DNA from: Alphaproteobacteria bacterium
Lineage (GTDB): Bacteria > Pseudomonadota > Alphaproteobacteria > Rhizobiales > Aestuariivirgaceae
Direction: 5' to 3'
DNA: 62,266 bases
Assembly (NCBI GenBank): GCA_028868695.1
Contig: JAGWTZ010000014.1
Span: 1 to 62,266 of the forward strand
Position numbers and translations under genes: made by a program. The notes under the pieces were generated by a model, which was not told where the DNA came from, made no database searches, and was given only the letters and a program-made list of their open reading frames with translations. How positions within the stretch are numbered: the stretch's first letter is position 1; each line of letters starts with the position of its first letter. Shown here piece by piece: positions 25,193-33,119 of this stretch.

Positions 25193-26350
25193 TCAGGCGG
25201 AGACTGCGGCGGCCTTCACGTCTGCCAGTTGCGCCAGCTTCACCTGCACCAGCGCCGAGGCCTCATCGAACACCCGCCATTCATCAACAATCTTGCCATC
25301 CTTGTAATGGTAGTGGCTGATGCCCATGATCTGCACGCGCTTGCCCGTGGGGGCGCCAAGATGGGCGAGCGTGCCATAGCCCGTATGATGGCCTTCCATG
25401 ATCCAGCGCACGGCAACCTTCTCGCCGCCTTCCTCGCAAGGCGTGGAGCAAATGTGCTGCGGCGCAAACACGGCATCGGGCAGAGAGCCGATCAGCCCCA
25501 GCGTCTGGTGGATGACCGAGGCATGGCCATAAAGCTCTGCCATCAGCGGCCCGTGATATTGCACGGTGGGGGCGTAGACCTTGGCGATTGTGCCCAGCAT
25601 CTTGCGGTTGAACACCTCATGCAGCCACCGCAGTGTGTGGCGCTCCAGGTCTGTTGCGGCGATGGAGGTATCGGCTTCCGCCTCCGGCGGATATTGGCCA
25701 ATCATCAGGCGGTTTTCGCCGATATCAAGTGAAACCACGCCCTTTTCAAAGGAGGCACGCGCAATGCGCTCGGCATAGGCCTGAACGTCAAGGCCAAGCT
25801 GCTGCAGGATGGCGGTTGTGTCCGCCACCACCCATTCGCGGTAGATCTTGTTTTCATAGATCATGCAATCGGCCACCGTGCGCGAGGTGAACATGCGCCC
25901 CGTGGCCGGGCCAAGATGGCCGTTCTGGCTGTGGCGGCCCGTGCCCGTGACAAGGTGCGAGGTGTAGAAGCCGTCGCGGTCATTGCCCTTCCAGATCACA
26001 TGCGTGGCCATGCCGCGGCGTTCCGGGAACGACACCAGGCGCTGGATCGTGTCGCGCACGATTTCCTCGCGCGTGTAGATCGTTCCGGTGGTGCCGTAGA
26101 GCACGCAGTTGTGGGTGTAATGCGTATAGATCAGGCCGATGTCGCGCTCGTCCCAGATCTTGTGCGTGCAGCGCACGATATAGTCGACAATGTCGGTGTA
26201 GATGTCATCAAAGCCGCGCAGCGATTGCGAGCGCGGCGCATTCTGCGGCGCAAGGTCGGGGTAGTCATGGCGCTCAACCTGCTTGACGCGTTCAGCCTTC
26301 ATCGGCACCGGCTCATTGCCAGACGGCGCCGCCTCACCCTTCACTGCCAT
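25193..26350 (-). CDS. Tandem SnoaL-like (NTF2-fold) protein, copy 2
   Basis: A 385-residue two-domain SnoaL/NTF2-like protein, paralogous to the gene at 10611-11585 but with about 40 extra N-terminal residues (MAVKGEAAPSGNEPVPMKAE...). Shared blocks include HKIWDERDIGLIY, GPATGRMFTSRTVADC, HTGYGTLAHLGAPTGKRVQI and MGISH. The ATG at 26350 has AGGAG seven bases upstream. It has its own operator (B) and terminator, so it is a single-gene unit of the same regulon. Enzymatic role unknown. Confidence 0.8.
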   Translation of the reverse strand: MAVKGEAAPSGNEPVPMKAERVKQVERHDYPDLAPQNAPRSQSLRGFDDIYTDIVDYIVRCTHKIWDERDIGLIYTHYTHNCVLYGTTGTIYTREEIVRDTIQRLVSFPERRGMATHVIWKGNDRDGFYTSHLVTGTGRHSQNGHLGPATGRMFTSRTVADCMIYENKIYREWVVADTTAILQQLGLDVQAYAERIARASFEKGVVSLDIGENRLMIGQYPPEAEADTSIAATDLERHTLRWLHEVFNRKMLGTIAKVYAPTVQYHGPLMAELYGHASVIHQTLGLIGSLPDAVFAPQHICSTPCEEGGEKVAVRWIMEGHHTGYGTLAHLGAPTGKRVQIMGISHYHYKDGKIVDEWRVFDEASALVQVKLAQLADVKAAAVSA

Positions 26351-26656
26351 AACCAATCTCCTGCGCTAGGCCGGGCAAGCCTGTTGCGCCGCCCGGAAAC
26401 CAAGTTCGATGCAAATGAGTGCCTGTTTTGGCATACGTATGCAAGAAAATTCGACATACCTGCCCAGAGCCAAAGTCTTGCAGCGCTGTAATCAAGGGCA
26501 ATCATTGCCGCCACATTCTATGCGCGCCTGCGCCAAACGGGGCAACTTGCCGGGCGAAAGGTTAATGCAGGCCTGCGCGCCGCACTGGCCAGCCACCCAT
26601 TGTGCTTGCTGAATTTGTTCGTCACGCCAAACGCGATTGAAGTAATATTGCCAGCA
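26351..26656. other. 306-base intergenic region with divergent promoters
   Basis: Holds operator B at 26430-26443 near the SnoaL-like gene and the start region of the exported protease on the other strand. A short minus-strand frame (about 26492-26600) has two C-x4-C pairs but no start or ribosome site that supports a gene. Confidence 0.5.
26430..26443 (-). promoter_or_regulatory. LacI-type operator B (GGCATACGTATGCA)
   Basis: Matches TGCATACGTATGCA at 13 of 14 positions; GCATACGTATGC is a perfect 12-bp palindrome. It lies 79 bases upstream of the start of the second SnoaL-like gene and is the most symmetric of the five sites. Confidence 0.72.
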
Positions 26657-27796
26657 ATGAAGGCGGCTGGGCCATATGGATTTTCCGCGGTTGTGCGCCA
26701 TGTCTTGAACTTGCGCTTGCTTGCCTTGGTTGCCGTGGCTGCCTGTTTCATGGCCGCCGGGGCCAGTGGTGCAACACTTGATGCCGGGCAAACCGAAGTC
26801 ACAGACCAGGGCGACACCTTGCAGTGCTGGGCCGTGGCCATTGCCTCGAGATTGGACTTGCTTGCGAGCCGCGCGGCAGGCGTTCCCCTCAAGATTTCCG
26901 CGCGCTACCTGTTCTATGCAAAGACCAGGGCTGAAGTCATCATCAGGCTGCATGCTGGAAAGTTTGAAAAACACGAAGAAATCCTGTGTGAACTCTGCAA
27001 GCCGGAAGCCATCTATTACGAACAGGGGGGCGTGCTTGCCGATGCGGTGGAGGCCGTGACCCTCGAGGGAGCGATCCCCGAGGCTGCCTATCCCGGCTTC
27101 CCCAAGGAGGATGAGGAGCTGTTTCGCGATATCAACCGCCTGTTTGCGGAATATGATGCAAACCCAAATCTTCCTCGTGACGAAGCCAGCACCCGCCCGC
27201 GCATTGAGGCAATTCTCGACAGGCATCTCGGCCGCCCGCCAGCGGAATTCAAGGTCCAGGGCGCAACTTACGACGCGCGCAGTTTCGCCGCGAAATATTT
27301 GGCGAACTTGCACGAGGCGAATGCCACCGAGCTCAACTATTGGCCGGGCACCAAGAATGAGAAAACAGTGGAAGAGGCCTTCGATGGCCATGCCTTTGTG
27401 AATTACTGGACGGGAAATCAGCAGGACATTTTCAAGGCCTTGGAAATCTCGCTGCAAAACCACGAGCCAACCCTGATTTCATATTGGTACATCGGTGAGG
27501 CACACCAGCGTGACCGCATCGGATTCCGCGTGAATGGGTTGAAGCCGCCGCGGCGCCTCAATTGGGATGCTGCCGATTTGCTTGGCCACTATGTTCTCGC
27601 GCTGAGGCTCAAGAAAGGCGCAAACGGCAACATCAAGGCCATTTATGTGAAGAACACTTTCGGCCTGACCCGCAAGGAGGGATACGGGTTCCACTGGCTG
27701 GAACGCGATTACTTCCCACTGATTTCAGGGGTGGAAATCAGCAGCCATGTTCAAGATATCTTGCTGGCCAAAGGCATCTTGAAACAATCCCAGTAG
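26657..27796 (+). CDS. Exported papain-like (C1 family) cysteine peptidase
   Basis: A 379-residue protein with a signal peptide (hydrophobic LLALVAVAACFMAAG, cleavage near ASGA-T about residue 39). The papain-type active site is recognisable: Q51 and C57 in DQGDTLQCWAVA (exact six-residue Gln-to-Cys spacing), H311 in LLGHYVLAL and N333 in VKNTFG. The mature enzyme would act in the periplasm or outside. The ATG at 26657 is chosen to begin the signal peptide; an in-frame start at 26600 is possible. No propeptide is obvious. The neighbours give no clue to its target. Confidence 0.7.
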   Translation: MKAAGPYGFSAVVRHVLNLRLLALVAVAACFMAAGASGATLDAGQTEVTDQGDTLQCWAVAIASRLDLLASRAAGVPLKISARYLFYAKTRAEVIIRLHAGKFEKHEEILCELCKPEAIYYEQGGVLADAVEAVTLEGAIPEAAYPGFPKEDEELFRDINRLFAEYDANPNLPRDEASTRPRIEAILDRHLGRPPAEFKVQGATYDARSFAAKYLANLHEANATELNYWPGTKNEKTVEEAFDGHAFVNYWTGNQQDIFKALEISLQNHEPTLISYWYIGEAHQRDRIGFRVNGLKPPRRLNWDAADLLGHYVLALRLKKGANGNIKAIYVKNTFGLTRKEGYGFHWLERDYFPLISGVEISSHVQDILLAKGILKQSQ

Positions 27797-28032
27797 CCGG
27801 GCTTGGTGCACAGCAATCGTCCCAGGCGGGCCGAAGCTCAATTCACCATTTGTGCCTTGCGCCTGCCTCGCGTCCGCCATTCCGGCTGCAGAAATTCGGC
27901 CGCATGAGAAGCTTCGTCTGGCAACCCGCTGAAACACCCCAGGCAAGCGGCAACATCGCCACCCGCAAACCCGGTTGCCGTTTGCTGCCCCGGAGATTCT
28001 CATCTAGGTTCCCGGCATTGCTGGTGAGGTAG

Positions 28033-29499
28033 ATGATGAAAGCAAACAGGCTGCCGGTGGAAGAGACCCTTGATCCTCTCGATTGGGAAAGCACGCGTGC
28101 CGCCGCCTACCGCATGGTCGATGAATCGATAGACCGTCTCGCAGGCCTGCGCGGCCAGCCTGTGTGGCAGCCCATGCCTGATCAGGTTCGCGCCTTCTTC
28201 AAACAGCCAGCGCCGCGCCAGCCCGCGCCCTTGGATGAAATCTATGATGAGCTGAAGCGAAATCTCCTTCCCCACAGCATGGGCAACATCCACCCGCGGT
28301 TTTGGGCCTGGTATATGGGGGCTGGAAATTTCACGGGCGCTCTTGCGGAATTCCTCGGCGCCATTGACGGCAGCAATCTTGGCGGCGGCGACACGGGCGC
28401 CAAGGCGCTGGAATTGCAGGCCGTCGATTGGCTCAAGGAATTGCTGGGCTTTCCAGAAACAGCTTCCGGCACCATGACAAGCGGGGGCTCGATTGCAAAT
28501 CTGCTCTGTCTCAACGTCGCGCGCAATGCCATGGCAGGCAATGATGTGCGCGCCGAAGGGATCACATCGCTCCCGCAGCCGCTTCGTTTCTATGCCTCGG
28601 ACCAGGCGCACAGCTGTGGCCAAAAGGCCCTGGAAATATTGGGGCTGGGCGCGCGCGCATTGCACATTGTTCCTTCAAATGCCGGTCTCGCAATGGATAT
28701 CGGCGCGCTGGAGGTGGCAATCTCCGGTGACAGGGCCAAAGGCTTCAAGCCTGTCTGTGTGATCGCCACCGCCGGCACAACCAACACGGGCTCGATTGAT
28801 GACATCGAAGCCATTGAGCGGATTTGCCGCCGTGAAAACATTTGGTTTCACGTTGATGGCTGCATCGGCGCCCTGCTGAAGCTTTCGGCAAATCATGCGC
28901 AGCTGGTCAAGGGCATCGAGAGGGCGGACTCCCTGGCACTGGACCCGCACAAGCTGATGCAGGCGCCCTTCAACACATCATGCGCCCTGATCAGGAACCG
29001 TGAATTGCACCGCGCCACTTTCACGTTGCATCATGCCTATCTCGAAGAGAAGCCGCGGGGCATTGGATCAGGAGAGTTTCTGGCGGATTATAGCCTCGAG
29101 CTCACCCGCAGCCCCATGGCGCTCAAGGTCTGGATGATGCTGAAGCAGCATGGCTCGGAGAAGTTTGGGCGCCTGATCGACCAGAACATTGCCCAGGCGC
29201 GCTATCTCGCCGGGCTCGTGCGTGCGGAACCAAAGCTCGAACTGATGCTGGAGCCGGCAATCAACATCGTTTGTTTCCGCCATCGCTCACCCTCGGTTGA
29301 TGAAGAGGCGACCAAGTCCCTGAACACCGAGATCATGCTGCGCCTGCAGGAGCAGGGCATTGCTGCACCTTCCGACACCACCATTCACGGCAAGCATTGC
29401 CTGCGCGCCGCCATCGCCAACCATCGCACCAAGACCGGGGACCTCGACCTTCTGGTGGAGGCCGTCTTGAAGCTGGGTGCGGAAATTTTGGGAGGTTGA
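28033..29499 (+). CDS. Group II PLP-dependent amino acid decarboxylase
   Basis: A 488-residue cytoplasmic decarboxylase of the aromatic-L-amino-acid/glutamate decarboxylase fold. The PLP lysine is K307 (LALDPHKLMQAPFNTS), the ring-nitrogen Asp is D275 (FHVDGCIGALL) and the stacking His is H193 (SDQAHSCGQKA). Several usual residues vary: HVDGCIGA replaces the more common HVDAAxGG, and HKL replaces HKW. The substrate is therefore uncertain (an aromatic amino acid or another bulky amino acid). It stands alone between the protease and the creatinine genes. Confidence 0.85.
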   Translation: MMKANRLPVEETLDPLDWESTRAAAYRMVDESIDRLAGLRGQPVWQPMPDQVRAFFKQPAPRQPAPLDEIYDELKRNLLPHSMGNIHPRFWAWYMGAGNFTGALAEFLGAIDGSNLGGGDTGAKALELQAVDWLKELLGFPETASGTMTSGGSIANLLCLNVARNAMAGNDVRAEGITSLPQPLRFYASDQAHSCGQKALEILGLGARALHIVPSNAGLAMDIGALEVAISGDRAKGFKPVCVIATAGTTNTGSIDDIEAIERICRRENIWFHVDGCIGALLKLSANHAQLVKGIERADSLALDPHKLMQAPFNTSCALIRNRELHRATFTLHHAYLEEKPRGIGSGEFLADYSLELTRSPMALKVWMMLKQHGSEKFGRLIDQNIAQARYLAGLVRAEPKLELMLEPAINIVCFRHRSPSVDEEATKSLNTEIMLRLQEQGIAAPSDTTIHGKHCLRAAIANHRTKTGDLDLLVEAVLKLGAEILGG

Positions 29500-29919
29500 A
29501 CTTGTTCAGTACCCCTGTCCGCCCATGTGCAAGGGCGGCATCGGCACGCTTCACTCATTGAGCGGGGGAATGGCGGACCTTGGCTCCTAGAGAAGTGGAA
29601 TCCAAGGCAACTCCGCTCTCTCGTTCTGGCCCGAGGGCTTTTCCGCCATGTGGCGGCCAGCCACGGCGGCCGGCCAAGCCGAGTGATCACCAGTCAGTCT
29701 GACACGCTGTAAAAATCGTGAAAGTGCGGTGGCGGACATCCCGCGAAAGCGCTTGGTTGCTTCGCGCGCAAATGAATTCCCATCTTGCAATGGAAGGCCA
29801 GGTGCGGCCCGTGACGCGAGGAAAAATGGGGACATGGCAACCTCCATTTCAGCATGCAAGCGCTTGGAGAGAAGTGTGGCAGCACCCGGCATCGGATCGC
29901 GGGGTGCTGCCAGTTCGCC
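29500..29919. other. 420-base intergenic region without a supported gene
   Basis: Lies between the decarboxylase (+) and creatinase (-) 3' ends. It contains two copies of AAGCGCTTGG (29747-29756 and 29858-29867), a LacI-family-like palindromic core, but no divergent gene for them to control, and a hairpin at 29877-29912. Short frames across it have no ribosome site or recognisable product. Confidence 0.5.
29877..29912 (-). terminator. Hairpin downstream of creatinase
   Basis: A perfect 11-bp inverted repeat (29877-29887 with 29902-29912, 14-base loop) starting 7 bases after the creatinase stop on the minus strand. The U-run is poor (ACACTTCTCT), so it may be a weak terminator or a 3'-end stabiliser. 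Confidence 0.5.
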
Positions 29920-31134
29920 TCAGTTCCGGATGATCATTTTCTCCGGGCCGTAGGGGTGATGGGTGATGTTGCGGTTGCCGTTTTCGGTGATCACGAGGAT
30001 ATCATGTTCACGGTATCCGCCCGCACCAGGGAGATGGTTGGGAACAGTGATCATCGGCTCCATGGAAATCACCATGCCCGGCTCCAGAACCGTGTGGCAA
30101 TCCTCGCGCAGCTCAAGGCCAGCCTCGCGGCCATAATAGTGGCAGAGCACGCCGAAGGAGTGGCCATAGCCGAAGGAGCGGTACTTCAGCAGCTGGTGGC
30201 TTTCGTAAATTTCATTCAATTCCTTGGCCACGTCCGAGCACTTGTTGCCGGGCTTCAGCAGCTCGATGCCGCGTTCATGCACCTTGATGTTGATATCCCA
30301 AAGGCGGAGGTTCTCATTGCTGGCCGTCTCGCAGAACAGCGTGCGCTCCAGCGCCACGTAATAGCCCGCCACCATCGGGAAGCAGTTGAGCGAGAGAATG
30401 TCGCCCCTTTCCACCTTGCGGCTGGTGACAGGATTGTGGGCGCCATCGGTGTTGATGCCGGACTGGAACCATGTCCAGGTGTCCATCAACTCGCCATGTG
30501 GCCAAACACGGGCGATTTCCTTGACCATGGTTGATGTTGAATGCAGGGCAATTTCGTGTTCCGGCACGCCGGCCTTGGTGGCCTCGCAGCAGGCCGCGCC
30601 GCCAATGTCGGCGATGCGCGTCATCTTCTCGATATGGGCGATTTCCTCGGCCGATTTCACCATGCGCTGGCGCATCGCGGGCTGCGCGATATCGACAAAC
30701 TCCATGTCAGGGAACTCAGCCTTGAGAAGCGCCATGGTGTCGAGGTTGATGTGGTCAAACTCAATGCCCAGGCGCTTCACACCCTTGGTGAGGCCGCGCA
30801 CGGCATGGAAATAGTTGTCCTTTTGCCAATCGGTATAGGTGACATTCTTGCCACCGAAAGTGCGGCGCCAGGGCTGGCCGCCGTCAATCCCGGCAGAAAT
30901 GGATGTGCAACCCTTGTGGTCCACCACCAGGCCGTAACGGCGGCCAAAATAGCAGAACATGAAATCGGAATAGTAGCAGATGTTGTGGTAGGAAGTGAAA
31001 AGCGCGGCATCAATCTTCGCTTCGGCCATGTGCCGGCGGATGTTGTCCTGGCGCCTCTGCATTTCCTTGGCCGAGAAGGTTGGCACAACGGGCGTTCCGT
31101 TGCCTTGATAGTCCTGCAGTCTTTCTCTGATCAT
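29920..31134 (-). CDS. Creatinase (creatine amidinohydrolase)
   Basis: A 404-residue pita-bread-fold (M24-like) enzyme hydrolysing creatine to sarcosine and urea. The similarity to Pseudomonas creatinase is plain along the whole length: FTSYHNICYYSDFMFCYFGR, MDTWTWFQSGINTDGAHNPV (active-site His at 233), GYGHSFGVLCHYYGREAGLE and the C-terminal YGPEKMIIRN. The ATG at 31134 follows GCGAGGA; upstream in-frame codons overlap creatininase and are not used. It is 35 bases downstream of creatininase, with which it forms a two-step pathway. Confidence 0.95.
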   Translation of the reverse strand: MIRERLQDYQGNGTPVVPTFSAKEMQRRQDNIRRHMAEAKIDAALFTSYHNICYYSDFMFCYFGRRYGLVVDHKGCTSISAGIDGGQPWRRTFGGKNVTYTDWQKDNYFHAVRGLTKGVKRLGIEFDHINLDTMALLKAEFPDMEFVDIAQPAMRQRMVKSAEEIAHIEKMTRIADIGGAACCEATKAGVPEHEIALHSTSTMVKEIARVWPHGELMDTWTWFQSGINTDGAHNPVTSRKVERGDILSLNCFPMVAGYYVALERTLFCETASNENLRLWDINIKVHERGIELLKPGNKCSDVAKELNEIYESHQLLKYRSFGYGHSFGVLCHYYGREAGLELREDCHTVLEPGMVISMEPMITVPNHLPGAGGYREHDILVITENGNRNITHHPYGPEKMIIRN

Positions 31135-31169
31135 AGCATCCTCGCTTGGTTTGGTTTTGGGGTTTGGGG

Positions 31170-31976
31170 TCAGGCTGCGGCGCGCTTGCCGCTGGCCTTG
31201 ATGTTGAATTCGTCCCGCAGGGCCTGGACGATGCCGTCCACGCAGACGCTGAGCATCAACTCGCCCTTTTCGCGTGATGCATGCTTCGGCGAAGAGAGCG
31301 TGCCGCTGGCCGGCGTCCATTCGGCCTTGACCGGATAGACATCGTAAGGCGGGAAGGTGGCGGCCGGGTGATCAACGGCCCGTTCAAGCTGCACAAGCCT
31401 GGGATAGAGCGCCAGCATCAGTGATGTTTCGAGCACACCGCCATGTTCGACGGCCCAGCCAGGGAATCCATCGGGATAGAGCTTGTCGATGGTTTCCTGG
31501 GTGACGAAATCCCAATAGGACAGCACCACCACCTTGACATTGGCCATGCCATCCCACCGCAGTTCACGCAGGGCCAGATCAACCGCCTCATTGATGAACC
31601 ATGAGTTCTCATAGTGGCCGTTGACGATGCAGAAATCGCGCCCGCCGTGGCGCGCGAATTCCTTGATCACATCCCGCAGCTGGTGCACCAGCGTCTGCCC
31701 TTCGAGGCTGACGGTGCCGGGCATGTGGTTGCCGCCCCCGCATTTCTGCTGGGACTTGTAGCCATAGGTGAAGGCAGGGGCCACAAGGCCGCCCACGCGC
31801 TCTGCCACGCGCCGGGCAAATTCGGTGGGCAACAGAACATCCACATGAAGCGGCATGTGATGGCCATGCTGCTCCATGGAGCCCAGGGGGATGAGGATGG
31901 GCGTGTTCCCATCCTTCATCCTTGCGTGAAAGTCCGGCCATGGCATTTCTGCTGCAAAGGGCCCAAGCTTACTCAA
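31170..31976 (-). CDS. Creatininase (creatinine amidohydrolase)
   Basis: A 268-residue metal-dependent amidohydrolase interconverting creatinine and creatine. Metal-binding segments GSMEQHGHHMPLHVDVLLPT and NGHYENSWFINEAVDLALRE are intact, with YKSQQKCGGGNHMPGT between. The first ATG (32048) adds a glutamine-rich tail and has no ribosome site. A TTG at 31976 has GGGAGG five bases upstream and gives MSKLGPFAAEMPWPDFHARM, which lines up with the known Pseudomonas N-terminus, so TTG is preferred. Confidence 0.93.
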   Translation of the reverse strand: MSKLGPFAAEMPWPDFHARMKDGNTPILIPLGSMEQHGHHMPLHVDVLLPTEFARRVAERVGGLVAPAFTYGYKSQQKCGGGNHMPGTVSLEGQTLVHQLRDVIKEFARHGGRDFCIVNGHYENSWFINEAVDLALRELRWDGMANVKVVVLSYWDFVTQETIDKLYPDGFPGWAVEHGGVLETSLMLALYPRLVQLERAVDHPAATFPPYDVYPVKAEWTPASGTLSSPKHASREKGELMLSVCVDGIVQALRDEFNIKASGKRAAA

Positions 31977-32053
31977 TTCTGCCTCCCGCGGCTGTTGTTG
32001 CTGTTGGGCGGCAGGAATAAGTCTGTTGCCTTGATATGGGAAATTCATTTAAG

Positions 32054-32067
32054 TTATCGTTTGATAA
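32054..32067. promoter_or_regulatory. Palindromic LysR-type site between creatininase and lysR
   Basis: TTATCGTTTGATAA is a perfect inverted repeat (TTATC-N4-GATAA) in the divergent promoter. Its reverse complement shares the 10-mer ATCAAACGAT with a site at 33012-33021 before the transporter operon, which suggests a common reader, most simply the LysR protein encoded next to it. Confidence 0.5.
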
Positions 32068-32087
32068 GTTTTGCTTGGGGCAGGGTC

Positions 32088-33002
32088 ATGGTCGCCATCA
32101 ATCTTCCAACCGACGTCATGCGCACGTTTCTGGCTGTCATTGATCTCGGCAGCTTCACCAAGGCTGGCCAGCTTCTGGGGCGCACGCAGCCCGCCATCAG
32201 CCTCCAGATCCGCAAGCTCGAAGAGCTTGTGGGCATGACCTTGATGGACACATCGGGCCGCAACATCTCGCTGACGCCTGAAGGTGAAAGCCTCGCGCGC
32301 TATGCGCGGCAGTTGCTGGTGATGAATGATGAGATTGTCGCCCGCCTGCAAAAGAAGGAAAGTTCTGGCGTGCTGCGCGTCGGCCTGCCGACTGACTATG
32401 CAGTGGCCTTTTTCCAGCGGGCGCTCACCGATTTCGCCAGGCTCAATCCCGATGTGCAGCTCTACATTGATTGCGAAACAAGCCCGGATCTCTTGCGGCG
32501 TTTCGAGGCGGATGATCTTGATCTGGTAATCGCCATGTATGATGACAGGCCGCCCACCGGGCTGGTTTATTCCTGGACGGAACGGCCCATTTGGGCGGTG
32601 GCGTCAGACACCGAAGTCCACAAGCGCAGGCCGGTTCCCATCGCGGCCCATCCCGAGGGATGCCACTATCGTGAGCGGATGATCAGGAGCCTCGACCAGA
32701 TCGGCCGGCCCTGGCGCGTGGTTTACTCCAGCCCGGGAATCAGCGGCCTGCAACAGGCCGTTCAATCCGGCTTTGGCATCACGGCATTGACACAAAGAAC
32801 CTTGATGCGCGGCATGAAGGCCCTTTCAGAAAGCGATGGCTACCCGCCCATGCAGGACATTCATGTTGGCCTTTTCTTCAAGAACACGGGGGCTTCAACA
32901 TCTGCGCTTCTGCTGGCCAATTTCATCATGCAGTCGCTGCAGGAGTCTGGCCAGACCGATTTTGTCCGCATGGAGCGGCTTTCGGCGGAATCTCGGCCAT
33001 AA
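32088..33002 (+). CDS. LysR-family regulator, probably of creatinine genes
   Basis: A 304-residue LysR-type activator. The winged helix-turn-helix occupies about residues 8-66 (TFLAVIDLGSFTKAGQLLGR, TQPAISLQIRKLEELVG), followed by the effector-binding domain. The start MVAINLPTDVM at 32088 follows GGGGCAGGG; a much longer open frame upstream is antisense to creatininase. It is divergent from creatininase and directly upstream of the transporter operon, so creatinine, creatine or a product is the likely inducer. Confidence 0.9.
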   Translation: MVAINLPTDVMRTFLAVIDLGSFTKAGQLLGRTQPAISLQIRKLEELVGMTLMDTSGRNISLTPEGESLARYARQLLVMNDEIVARLQKKESSGVLRVGLPTDYAVAFFQRALTDFARLNPDVQLYIDCETSPDLLRRFEADDLDLVIAMYDDRPPTGLVYSWTERPIWAVASDTEVHKRRPVPIAAHPEGCHYRERMIRSLDQIGRPWRVVYSSPGISGLQQAVQSGFGITALTQRTLMRGMKALSESDGYPPMQDIHVGLFFKNTGASTSALLLANFIMQSLQESGQTDFVRMERLSAESRP

Positions 33003-33011
33003 GCGAAACTC

Positions 33012-33021
33012 ATCAAACGAT
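33012..33021 (+). promoter_or_regulatory. Second ATCAAACGAT site, upstream of the PotD-like gene
   Basis: The 10-mer ATCAAACGAT repeats the core of the site at 32056-32065 (opposite orientation) and is embedded in the inverted repeat TCAAA-CGA-TTTGA. It lies 98 bases upstream of the binding-protein start, in the only gap between lysR and the transporter operon. Confidence 0.45.
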
Positions 33022-33119
33022 TTGAATCTTCAATTTCTATTTATGCCCTGAGTGTGTTTGGTTACCGGCCCAACGCGGCAGCCTGCTACCCACACAACCC
33101 GCGTCAGGGAGATCACTTC

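Noticed and set aside
26492-26620. Short minus-strand peptide with two C-x4-C pairs upstream of the protease gene
   Set aside because: Part of a long antisense frame; only a GTG without ribosome site could start it, so not supported as a gene.
31614-32087. N-terminal extension of the LysR frame by about 158 codons
   Set aside because: Antisense to creatininase; LysR proteins begin at the helix-turn-helix, which starts just after 32088.
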